This document shows positions 46,764-57,735 of a stretch of 64,000 nt of DNA, piece after piece (positions within the stretch are counted from its first letter, which is position 1; the number at the start of each line of letters is the position of its first letter). A model generated the notes under the pieces. That model saw only the letters and a program-made list of their open reading frames with translations, was not told the DNA's origin and searched no databases. The position numbers were made by a program, and so were the translations under genes. Source of the DNA: Stemphylium vesicarium (lineage: Eukaryota; Ascomycota; Dothideomycetes; Pleosporales; Pleosporaceae); contig QXCR01000160.1 in NCBI GenBank assembly GCA_004380135.1, positions 1-64,000 of the forward strand, in the 5' to 3' direction.

Positions 46764-47274
46764 GGTGTTTGTGGTTGCAATTTGGCTAGACGCGCTGAAG
46801 AGGCTTGGTAAAAACGATCGATGCTCCGTCAAAGGTGTACCCTTAAAGATATGTTATTGAGAAGATAATTCCTAGCCGACGAATTTCAAGTGCCAAAGCA
46901 ACCTCTAGTATCTGAAATCCAGGGAACTATGCGCAATAAAGGACAACCCACTCAGCTACTGAAATTCAGCTTTGGCATCGTCGGGACTTTTTTCAAGTCG
47001 AAGAGTGGTCGATGTCTCGGACCCCCGGAACCCGGGGCTGAGATAAGGTGAGACAGGCAATCCCGACATCACGGTCGGCAGCCAGTCAGCCCGGAATCTC
47101 GGTCGGAATACCGAGAGCATCAACAACATCTCCAGCTGGATGCCTTTGATGTTAAGAATAAGAGAAGGATGTCCTAGTTGTAGATTCAGTTGAAAGACAA
47201 GCTATCACACGGTCCTTTGCTCATATACCTTACTTTTCCCCCGAGCTATAGAGTTGAAGAGTTTAATCTCAAAG
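46764..47274. promoter_or_regulatory. Bidirectional promoter, trans enoyl reductase / PKS
   Basis: The 511-bp region between the two divergent starts. It is rich in CGG/CCG sites: CGGTCGG at 47072-47078 and again at 47100-47106, CCCGGAAT near 47090, and the inverted repeat listed separately. Co-expression of the reductase and the synthase from here is the expected arrangement. Confidence 0.6.
47098..47115. promoter_or_regulatory. Inverted repeat CTCGGT-N6-ACCGAG, candidate Zn2Cys6 site
   Basis: Six-base arms match perfectly around CGGAAT, giving CGG-N8-CCG. It lies 160 bp upstream of the PKS start and 335 bp upstream of the reductase start. The inside contains TCGGAATA, which also occurs upstream of the hydrolase gene. 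Confidence 0.5.
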
Positions 47275-50200
47275 ATGGGCAGCTACAGTTACGAACCCGA
47301 CTATGTCACGGAGCCTATTGCAATTGTGGGCAGTAGTTGTCGCTTTCCAGGCAATGCCTCATCTCCGTCCAAGCTCTGGGAACTGCTAAAAAATCCCCGG
47401 GATGTCGTTTCAGAGATCCCGTCCACTCGCTTCAATACAACCGGTCTTTACAGCTCGGATAGCCAGCACCATGGGGTGAGTTTGGAAAAGTTAGAGTTGC
47501 AGACATGATAGACTAACAAAGCTACCAGAGCACCAATGTTCGCCACGCCTACCTCTTGGGCGAGGACCCCAGGGTTTTTGACCGTGATTTCTTTGGCATC
47601 AGTCCAAAGGAAGCCGAATCCATGGATCCGCAACAGCGCATGCTTCTCGAGACCGTCTATGAGGGTATTGAATCCGCTGGCTACTCGATGCAAGAGCTCC
47701 GTGGTTCCGCTACAGCCGTCTTCGTCGGTGTCATGTTCCTTGACTATCAATCGGTAGCGGTTCGCGGCCTTGAAAGCTTGCCTCAGTACCATGCCACTGG
47801 TGTCGCCATGTCCATCCTCGCGAACCGTGTGTCATACTTCTATGACTGGAAGGGTCCATCAGTGGCCGTTGACACTGCTTGCTCTTCCAGTTTGGTGGCG
47901 TTGCACCATGCCGTCCAGACTCTGAGAAGTGGCGAAGCTGAAATGGCAGTCGCGGCAGGATCCAACCTGATTCTGGGCCCAGAGCCATTCATCTCCGAGT
48001 CAAATGTAAGCCATCGATACTTTTCAAGGTCTATCAAACTACGAACGTGGCTAATCATCTCTCAAGCTCAACATGCTGTCTCCTAACGGTCGATCCTACA
48101 TGTGGGATAAGGATGCCGATGGGTACACTCGCGGGGAGGGATTTTCCTCTGTCATCTTGAAGACGCTGAGCCAGGCAATTGCAGATGGTGATCACATCGA
48201 GTGCATCATACGAGAGACGGGTGTCAATCAGGATGGTCGAACACCAGGTTTGTGGTTCGCATTACACTCTCAATTAACCCATACTAACTCTATCAACACA
48301 GGCATTACCATGCCAAGTTCTTCTGCGCAGGCAGCGCTCATTCGGGCTACCTACGCTCGCGCTGGCCTCGATCTCAGGCGTGAAACTGATCGACCGCAGT
48401 ACTTTGAGGCTCATGGTACAGGAACGCAGGCGGGTGATCGTAAGTACATGCCCGGCCGTGATTTTGACAGAGACATGTGCTAATACCAAGCTTGTTTGAA
48501 CCATAGCTAGAGAAGCTGAAGCTATATCAAGCGTCTTCTTCCCCAAGGGTCATCAGGATGGCGGCAAGCTCGTAGTCGGCTCCATCAAGACTATCATCGG
48601 CCATCTTGAGGGCAGCGCGGGCCTGGCTGGCGTTCTCAAAGCTTCCCTCGCCCTCCAGCACGGTCAGATACCGGCCAACCTACACTTCAACACCTTGAAT
48701 CCCAAGATTCAACCGTTCTACACCCACCTTCGAGTTCCGACTGAGACGCAACCCTGGCCAGTTCTGTTCGACGGATGCCCTCGCCGTGCCAGCGTCAACA
48801 GTTTCGGCTTTGGTGGGACGAACGCACACGCTATTCTTGAGAGCTGGGAGAGCCACAACGAAAGGGCTAGCGCCGTCAGTCATGGCGGCGGTCTCTTCAT
48901 ACTGTCTGCAAACTCTGCTCAGACGCTTTCCGCAATGGTGGCGCGCCTCTCTGACTACCTGGAGGCGCATCCCAATACAGACCTGAGCCGGCTCGCGCGC
49001 ACACTGTTCCTGCGCACTGAGTTCCCCTTTCGCGTGGCTTTCTCCGCCACTACCGTGCAGCAACTAGCCACCAAGCTTAGGGCTGCCGTGCTTGGTAAAA
49101 GCTCGCGCATTGTAGCCATACCGGAGTCGCTGCCACCCCGCATTCTAGGCGTGTTCACAGGTCAGGGTGCACAGTGGGCCACCATGGGCGCGGGCCTATA
49201 CAAATCCTCCGCTGTGTTTCGCGGCGCTTTCATGCGCATGCAGGAGAGTCTGGATAGCCTTCCCGACAAGCATGAACGTCCAACCTGGTCCCTAGTAGAC
49301 GAGCTCAGTGCCTCTGCTGCCGAATCTCGCGTGGGCGAAGCTTTCGTCTCACAACCGTTGTGCACAGCCCTACAAGTAGCGCTGGTCGATATGCTGCGCG
49401 TGGCAGGAGTACAATTCGCAGGCGTCGTTGGCCATTCTTCTGGGGAAATTGGTGCAGCCTACGCAGCCGGTTATCTTGATGTCCATGACGCCATTCGTAT
49501 TGCTTACCTCCGTGGTGTGCACTCGAAACTGGCTCAAGGCCCTAACGGCTCCCGTGGCAAGATGATGGCCGTAGGCATGTCGCTGAACCAGGCCAACGCT
49601 TTCTGTGCCGACTTTGACGGCTCGCTCAAGGTAGCTGCTAGCAACTCAGCGCGGAGTTGTACCTTGGCAGGTGATGCTCAGGCCATCGACACAGCTCGAG
49701 AAAGGCTTGAAGCAATAGGTACATTCGCTCGTGTGCTGCAGGTCGACACGGCGTATCACTCCCACCACATGCTACCTGCTGCTCAATCGTATCTAGAATC
49801 TCTCAAGAAATGCGACATCCAGATTCACAAGGGAGAGGTCTGCCCATGGTATTCGAGCGTGTGGGGCTCCAACGGACGCAGCCGCTCCTTCACTGATCCG
49901 AAAGAAGCAGCAACCCTCAAAGGACAATACTGGGTGGACAATCTGACCAACACAGTTCTGTTCAGCCATGCCATCCAGCGCGCCATCGGCGAAGCTCACG
50001 TATTCGACATTGCCCTGGAAGTAGGGCCACATGCTGCCCTCAAAGGCCCCGCCTCTGAGACTATCACCAACATGACTGGAATGGGGCTCCCATACTCGGG
50101 TGTTCTTAAGCGTGGCCAACCAGATGTGGAAGCTTTCGCTGACGCCCTGGGTCTTTTGTGGAAGAGTTTCCCCTTGCAGAGCGGCCGACCGTTGATTGAA

Positions 50201-53200
50201 TTCGAAGGTGTGCAAAGGGCTCTTGCCATCAGCCAAAAGAGCAGCCATCAACCAAGCATTCTAAAGGACTTGCCCACCTATCCTTTCGATCACCACATGG
50301 TACACTGGAAGGAATCGCGGACGTCCGCCTTATTCCGCACGCAAAACCAACCGCCCCATCAGCTTCTAGGCAGTGCCACTACCTATGGTAGCGGCAAGCG
50401 ACGCGAGGTTCACTGGCGACAGGTGCTTCGGCTTTCCGAGATACCCTGGCTGCGTGGACACAGGATCCAGGGCGAATTTTTATTCCCTGCCACTGGGTTC
50501 GTCACCATGGCATATGAGGCGGCCGTTCGCCTAGTGCCGGCTACGCAGCAGCTTCAACTTGTCGAATTGCACGACATCGACATCTTCCGTGCGCTTAACC
50601 TTGAGCCTGACTCATCTGGTACTGAAGTCTTGTTCACGGCGCGTGTCACAGATCAGTCGGACGACGCGATCAACGTGCACTGGGCCTGTTACAGTGCCCC
50701 GGTCGACTTCGAAAACGGGCAAGGACTCGGTCATGCACCACCACAATCAGACGCCCATGCTGAGGGTTTCGTACGTCTTGTGCTTGGTGCGCCTTCGCAC
50801 AACGTTCTACCGCAAAGGACGGAGCCAGCCTTGTCTCTGACTCCCGTAGACATTGAAGAACTCTACGATACGTTGGCGGGTTTAGGCCACGGGTACGCGG
50901 ACGACTTTCAGGCACCTACGATGCTACGACGCTTGAATCATGCGGTCGTGACCATGCCCTCAGTCTGGGACCAAGCTGAGCTGCTGACCCGTCAAGAGAT
51001 GAATCCGGCGGCTCTCGATACAGCCATCCACGGCCTTCTGGCAGGCTACTCCAGCCCAGGGGACGAGCGACAGCGTTCGGTCTACCTTCCTGGTCGCATT
51101 GATAGCATCCGCGTCAGTATGCTGCCAGTGGCATCTACTGACGACTCTTCAACTTCCATACTCGAGGCTGACGCATTCGTCACTCACGGCGATGCCAGTC
51201 TAATCAGTGGCGACCTGAACGTCTTCGACCCCACAAACAACGAGACACAGGTACAGGTACGCGGTGTTCACATGTCAGCACTGCCGGGGTCCAGCAAGCC
51301 GAACCGTGAGGTTTACTCTCAAGAAATATGGGAGCGCGATGCCCAGTCCGGTATTGAGCCCGGGCGGGAGGAGCGCGTGTCAGACGAAAGACTTGAAGTT
51401 GGCATATTGATGGCACGCTTGGCGCTGTTCTATTGCAAGAAATTGACTGGTCAAATCAAGCCTTTCGAGACGATGCTGTTAAGCAAGAATCGCAAGAATC
51501 TACTCAGCTGGGTACAGAACGATCTCTTGCCCAAGGTTCAATCAGGAGAACTTCACGAAGCGAAGAAGGAATGGCTTGAAGACTCCGAATACGTACTTCA
51601 CGATGAGATCGAGCGGCTCGGTGCCGGAAGCTGCGTCGATGTGGCGCTGATACGCGCGCTTGGAAGCAATCTCGCGCCGATAACGCGCGGCCTCATGCCA
51701 GCAACGAAGGTGGCGGAGCAAGATGATATGCTCGTTAGACTTTACGCGGATGGAATCGGTTTCCGCGAGGCTATCAGTGATGCCGCCACCCTCATAGCCC
51801 AGCTCAGCCATCGTTACCCGGCTATGAAGATGATCGAGGTCGGTGCCTCATTCGGCTCCGGGCTTCGCGATGCAGTCCTGAACTCGGTTGACAAGCGTCG
51901 CTACACATCTTACACGATTACCAACACCGTGGAACCTGCTGAGCACGATGCCAAGCTCATCTTCAAGTTGCTCGATGTGGACAAGGACCCCAGCCGCCAG
52001 GGCTTCACTGATAACGCGTACGACCTGGTCATTGCTCAGACCTCATATTCGACTAGCATCAGTCATGAGACTCTCACAAACGCCAGGAAGCTTCTCCGCC
52101 CTGGTGGCTTCCTGCTTCTTTTGGCCACGACAGCAGACTGCCTTCCTATTCGTCTAATCCAGTCCTTGCTTCCGGGCTCGTGGCTGGAGAGAGATGAAGG
52201 GCAGCCCCAAATCATCGATGTTTCCACCTGTGATACTCTCTTGAAGGATTCTGGATTTTCGGGTGTTGATACAAGCTCTACGCCGTCTTTCCGTAGCGTC
52301 ATGCTATCTCAAGCAGTAGATGAGGCTGTAATGAGCCTACGGGATCCTCTCAGCTCGATAGAAGTAGTGGCTGTGGAGGTTCTACTCGTTCACGACTCTT
52401 CTCCCACAAAAGTCGTTACGGAGCTGGCTTCCCAGGTGACACAGAAGCTCGACAAGCTAGCAAGAGTTAGGATTGTCTCTGGGTTCGAAGATATTCGCGT
52501 ACCGATGGGTGCTATCGTTCTTAACCTTTGCGACCTCGACACCCCCACTTTCCATGGTATAGACGAGCGCCGCTTCCAGGGCCTCCAGGAGGTGATGAGT
52601 CAAGCCAGTGTTCTTCTCTGGGTTACCAAGGGCGCCCGCAATGGCACCGAGCCCGAGAACACCATGGTCCTAGGCTGGGGACGCTCAGCTCGTGTCGAGC
52701 GGACAACGTTGAAACTGCAAGTACTGGATCTGGAGCAGGAAGCGCAGACGGTTGATCCTGATGAAATTGTCAATATGCTGCTGCGTCTTGCCGGCAGTCA
52801 CAGAGATAAGCAGGACATGCTCTGGACATTGGAACCGGAGCTAGTGTTGTGGGACAATGCCTTCTACGTTCCTCGAGTATGGCCCATTGACGGTCTCAAT
52901 GTACTGGCGGATACGCGATCCAAGGAAGTCACCGTTGAGGTAGCCGCGACGAGCCAGTTCATCATGCTAGACGAGCGTGGACAGCTCACGGTCGGACGAT
53001 CTTATCAAGACGATACAAATGCCCAGAGTTGGGATGTATTGGCATCGTCTGTGCACAAACTCCGTCTTCGGGGCGAGCAGCAGCCAAAGCGACTTTGCGT
53101 GCTTCGCAACTCCGCGTCTGGAGAGACAGTACTGGTGTTGACGCGTCCCAAGGGCTCGACTGTCACAGACTCGGGTCTTGACATAGTCTGGCGGTACGAC

Positions 53201-54943
53201 AACGAAAGCCCGGTCGCGCACCACAGTGAACAAGTCTATCGCATCATGACCGCCGCTCTTGCTGAAGCCACTCTTCAGGGCTTGACAGGTCGTGTGTGGT
53301 TGCACGGCGCCCCAGCTTGGCTGGTCAAGGAATTGGGCCAGGTAGCCTTGGAACGGGGCGATATACAACTCTCCCAGACAACCAGCGATGCCGAGAGGAA
53401 CGATAAGTACACAAAGTTCTTGCATCCTTTCATCTCCGAGCGTGAATTTGTACTAGCGAAGCCCACAGGCGTTTCGACGTTCATCTGCCTGGATAACTCA
53501 GCGCATAGCGACACAATGGTCGGTCTGGTTCGCAAGCATCTGCCAGCAGTCCGAGTGGAACGGCTCGACTTGTCTCCAGAAAGCCATGATGGTGTTCTTT
53601 CCAGGAGATTTAGCCAGACAATGTTCGCTGATCTCATCAACAAACAGCTGAGCGGTGGTGCTTCTCTGTCTCATCCTGCTGTGGACGGATGCATCATCGC
53701 CGTGCAAGATATAGCCAACACCTCCGTGAGCTCGATTCCACCGGCAGGCGTCTTCGACCGGACAACAGCTTCGACGGTCACGGCCAAGCTCCTCCCTCCA
53801 AACCATGCGGGTCTCTTCTCTTCCGACAAGACTTACCTCCTCCTCGGCCTTGCTGGCGATCTGGGCATTTCCATCGCGCACTGGCTGTTCGACAACGGCG
53901 CTCGCCACGTAGTACTTGCCTCGCGGAACCCTGTTATTCCCCAATCTGTTGTAGACCACGCAGCTACCGTCAAAAATGCCAACCTGCGCTTCATGGCAAT
54001 CGATATCTGCAGCGCTGAGTCCCTCTCAGCCGCTTGGACTGAGATTCATGCTTCTATGCCACCCATAGCCGGCATAATGAACGGAGCCATGGTAATGCGC
54101 GATCGCATGTTTGCAGATCAACCATGGGCTGAGTTCTCAGCGGTAATGGCACCCAAAGTGGCTGGCACGCAAAACCTCGTAGCGCTGTTAGACCAGGAGG
54201 CCAAGCCAGGACAGCTGGATTTCGTCATGTTCTTCTCTTCTGCTGTTGCCGTTGCAGGTAACGCCGGACAGACAGCTTACGGTGCTTCCAACTGGTTCAT
54301 GCAAGGGACAGCCAGCCAATTGCGTCGACGCGGAACGCCTGCCTGCGTGGTGCACATCGGGCACGTGAGTGGACTGGGCTATGTCCACCGGCACGAGAAC
54401 CGCAAGAAGATTGAAGAAGCGCTGCATGTACTCATGGCTCCGGTCAGCGAGACAGACTTGCTCGATACACTGGCTGAAGCTATCGTCGGCGGACGACCAA
54501 ACGGCAGCAACCCTCCTGAGATCATCATTGGTGTCCGTGGAGACATTCGTGCTTACACATGGCGCGAGCAGCCGCGTCTGTGGCACTACCTGCAGTCGGA
54601 TGAGGATGGTAATGACGACTCGAACCAGAACGGCGGCAACATCTCACTGAAGGCTCAACTCGCTGCCGCCGCGGGTGACCAAGACGTCTGCCTTGACCTC
54701 CTGCTCACCGGCTTCGGGTCGGCTTTGTGCGCAATGCTACACATGAAGCCTGAAGAGCTTGACAGCAAGATGCCTGTTGCCAGCTTGGGTATCGACTCTC
54801 TTGTGGCTGTCAGGATCAGGGAGTGGGTCATACACTATGTGGGCGTCGAGGTGTCGGTGCTCAAGGTCATGTCGGCGAATACCGCGCTAGTTGAGCTGTG
54901 CAAGGATATCTTGGCTGTTTGGAGAAAGCAGGTCGAAGCCTAA
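47275..54943 (+). CDS. Highly reducing polyketide synthase (KS-AT-DH-degenerate MT-ER remnant-KR-ACP)
   Basis: Five exons, 47275..47475, 47529..48005, 48067..48247, 48302..48439 and 48507..54943; introns of 53, 61, 54 and 67 nt; 2477 residues. KS (about 14-440): DTACSSS (Cys ~185), EAHGTGT and GHLEGSAG (His pair). AT (about 545-850): GVFTGQGAQW, GHSSGE (Ser ~643). DH (about 940-1250): HRIQGEFLFP (catalytic His ~983). A methyltransferase-like part near 1440 reads MIEVGASFGSGL instead of the usual EIGAGTGG. Residues 1550-2050 lack an NADPH-binding ER motif. KR (about 2100-2300): LLLGLAGDLG and AYGASN (Tyr ~2258). ACP: LGIDSLVAVR (Ser ~2429). No thioesterase or condensation domain follows. This is the LovB-like layout that needs a trans ER, found next door. 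Product unknown. Confidence 0.95.
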
Positions 54944-55467
54944 GGATTATGCTGGTGGAGATGCGCTGGACTTTTCATTTGTTCTCCAAATTGTCTTTCC
55001 TACATTGTGTTTGGTATTTTGCAATTTTCTAGACTTGATAATCCTACGGCCTTTTTCTCCACTTTTTGAGCACTTTGTTGTGTTGGCTGGGCGGATACAA
55101 GGGTTGTTGGAGCGCAGGGGTCAGAACGAGATAGCTTCGCTCGGATTGTATTTTCTTTGTTTCTTACTTTTCAACGTATATAAACCAAATCAAGGGATAT
55201 TAGAAACCTGCGTACCCTTCTTTTTGAAATCCATTCCCTTATACTAGTCAAATTGATGGTGAAATAGAAATGCATCTCCAGAAAGCTTCACAGTGTCGAT
55301 CTCTTCGTAATTACAACCCTCTGTCACGTCAACTCTTTGGCATTCCACTACAGCGCCGTGAACAAGTTGACACCATGGCAAGTAATCGACCGTGTCATAC
55401 ACCATTACATTCATCACGATATGATATGTCCATTACACCACCCTTTCCCGGCGCGGCAAAAGGAAAT
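54944..55467. other. Intergenic, convergent 3' ends
   Basis: AT-rich 3' flank of the PKS and 3' flank of the Cys-rich protein gene. No gene or repeat seen. Confidence 0.5.
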
Positions 55468-56142
55468 CTACAAAAACATGCCTGCCGCAGAACCCAAAGC
55501 CATTAGTCCAAACACCACCAAACCAGCCTTAGTCGATCCAACATGCACCCCACCAACCGCACTCGCCGCACCCGTAGAATCCGTCCCCGTCGGCTCAGCA
55601 CCACCAGTTCCACTTGCGCTCTGCGTCTGCGTCTCACCCGCACTCGTCTTACTCGCACTCGCCCCACTGCTGCTCCCCTCCGGCTCCTGCCCCCTCTCCT
55701 CCTCAGGCGGACTACACACAACGACCTCAACCCTCTCACTCAAACAGCGTCCCAAGTCCAAAAAGCTCTGCGCGCCATCGGCCCAACACACAGCCGTGCA
55801 CGGCAGGGGCAAACCCAGCGACCCCATATTGCCGCTCTCGCAGCAGGCGTACATGTCCCAGAAGGCGTGGTCGTTGATGCCGGCTTCATTGCTGATTGTG
55901 CAGCCGCCTGCGCGGTTGGAATCGGGGCGAGCGAGCGGCGCGTTGGACGGCGAGGCTGAGGCCGAGGCGGATGCGGAGGGTGTGGAGGAGGCGCGGCAGG
56001 ATTCTACGCTGCCCCAGCGGAAGACTGAGGGGATGATGGTGGGTGTTGTGAAGGGGGATGGGGACGGGTTAGTGAAGGTTGTGTAGGTGTAGGGGTAGGT
56101 TGTTGATGCTGTGGCCGTAGCCATGGGTGTTGTTGTCGACAT
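55468..56142 (-). CDS. Cys-rich protein with hydrophobic C-terminus, possibly GPI-anchored
   Basis: Single exon, 224 residues from the ATG at 56142; the frame is open further upstream but has no other ATG. The N-terminus is Thr/Ser/Pro-rich (TTTPMATATASTTYPYTYTT). A central Cys-rich part reads WGSVESCRASS, CTISNEAGIND, DMYACCESGN, LPLPCTAVCW and LGRCL, with eight or more Cys. A Ser/Gly-rich stretch follows, and a final hydrophobic segment LVVFGLMALGSAAGMF at the very end, as in GPI-anchored or tail-anchored proteins. No N-terminal signal peptide is visible in this model, so an upstream exon may be missing. Family not recognised. It lies just past the PKS, but nothing ties it to the cluster. 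Confidence 0.65.
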   Translation of the reverse strand: MSTTTPMATATASTTYPYTYTTFTNPSPSPFTTPTIIPSVFRWGSVESCRASSTPSASASASASPSNAPLARPDSNRAGGCTISNEAGINDHAFWDMYACCESGNMGSLGLPLPCTAVCWADGAQSFLDLGRCLSERVEVVVCSPPEEERGQEPEGSSSGASASKTSAGETQTQSASGTGGAEPTGTDSTGAASAVGGVHVGSTKAGLVVFGLMALGSAAGMFL

Positions 56143-57735
56143 TGCGGTGGTGATGTTGGTGTTTGTTTGATTGTTGCAGGAGTGGATTGTTGCTGTTGTC
56201 GTAATGATGTCTCGGCAATCGCGTTCCCCAAAAGCTGAATACTCGAAAATAACTCGTTCCCAAATCACGAATCCACGCACGAGGGGGTGTGGAAATGATA
56301 AGAATGGGGCCAAAAAAAAAGCTTATGTAGGGGTTTCCTTTAGAACAAGTCTTGTTGAACGACGAAGCGGCGTAAAGTCTAAAAGAGTAAAAAGTAAAAG
56401 AACCTAGGGCTGGTTGGCTGGTTAGCTGGCTGATGGAACGATGATGTGGCGGTCTAAAATCCGTGTTACGCTATAAAGAAGTAACGCATCTCGTATTCCC
56501 GCCTTCTCAGCGCCAAAAACACGAAAAGGCAGGCGCGTCTGGAACCAGCGGCGGCGGCGATTGGGAACACAATCAATACGAGACTGGTTTGCGCTGAACA
56601 CGAACGGGCGGAGAGGCTAAAGGGGGGGACTGGAACCGCGGATCTAGGCTATTGGGGAAAAGCAGGCTAGTGTAGCTATGAGCGAGCGAGCGAGTTATTG
56701 GTTTTTGAAGGTTGAGTGAGTAAGAGATAGCTGAGATGTGAGGTCCTTTTCCGCATGCATACTTAAACCACCACCTTCAGACGTCAAATACAACAGATCC
56801 TCGCACAATGTGTATAGCGTTTTCCTAGCTAATCAAGCACGAAAGTTAAAGTCACGAAACGAAAAGTGGAGTCCTCTCTTCCTATCGCAAGGATGGCCAG
56901 GCCCCAAGCTGCATGAATGCGGGGCACAAGAGCCGGTGTAGCGGCTTGGCAGCCCGGTCCAGTGTACCCAGCAACCAGCCCCTCAGCCCGGTCTTCCGGG
57001 CGACGGCCAGCCAGCCAGCCACCTACGCTATCGACTGCGGGCCTTGAACCGCCAGCGTTCAAGAGAGGAACTCGAAGAGAAAGAAAAAAGCTTCAATAAG
57101 GTTCTAGGAGGAGGTAAAATGAAGATGATAAAAGGTTCAAAGAGGATGGCAAACACGGTTCCTCGCGAGATGGGCAACTCGCATCTTGCCGTGAATGTTC
57201 AAGCGCACGTTGTGATGCTTGGTTCAAATGAGGACGTGCTAGCTAGCTGTGCGATCTACGCGTTTACCAAGGGCCTGTTTTCGTTAGACAGTTATCGTGG
57301 TCGGGAGCTTGTTTATGCGAGTCTACATCTTCTCAGAATGAGAGAGAGCCGTGGAATACGGGATGAGCGAGCGTATTAGTAGCCCCAAGGGAGTAAGTAG
57401 TATGCTGACTGTGACGACGGGAGGATGAAGCGATAAAAGGCTGCATCTATCCATGGTATATCTGTACGTGGAGAAGATGAATACGTGGTTCATGGGTCTC
57501 GTTCAGGCACCGAGCCTGGGGTCTGTTGTCCACTAGACTCCCGAAGCATTGCACAACCATTCCAGTCAATTCATTCACAGGAGAGGGAGCAAAATGTAGA
57601 ATTCGAACGATTGGTATTTCATCTTTGGTATCATAGCCGCCCCTCGTAAAATAAAGGGGATAAACAGCACACATTAAAACATCACACACGCACACGCCCC
57701 TCTCCTCATCATCCCGTGTCACATCCCTTCATAAT
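56143..57735. other. 1.6-kb gene-free interval with short simple repeats
   Basis: No gene supported. Low-complexity stretches: GGCTGGTT-type repeats near 56408-56434, GAGC repeats near 56680-56694, CCAG repeats near 57006-57020. The left part is the promoter of the Cys-rich gene. Confidence 0.5.

Noticed and set aside
46764..47274. Classical AflR site TCG-N5-CGA in the PKS promoter
   Set aside because: No exact match found; only CGG-based repeats are present.
55337..56086. 249-codon plus-strand open frame
   Set aside because: Antisense of the Cys-rich protein gene. The minus strand has the better coding pattern, although the choice is less certain than for the others.
57030..57062. TTGAACC reminiscent of a reverse-strand tRNA T-arm
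   Set aside because: The flanking bases do not form the T-stem or the acceptor stem.
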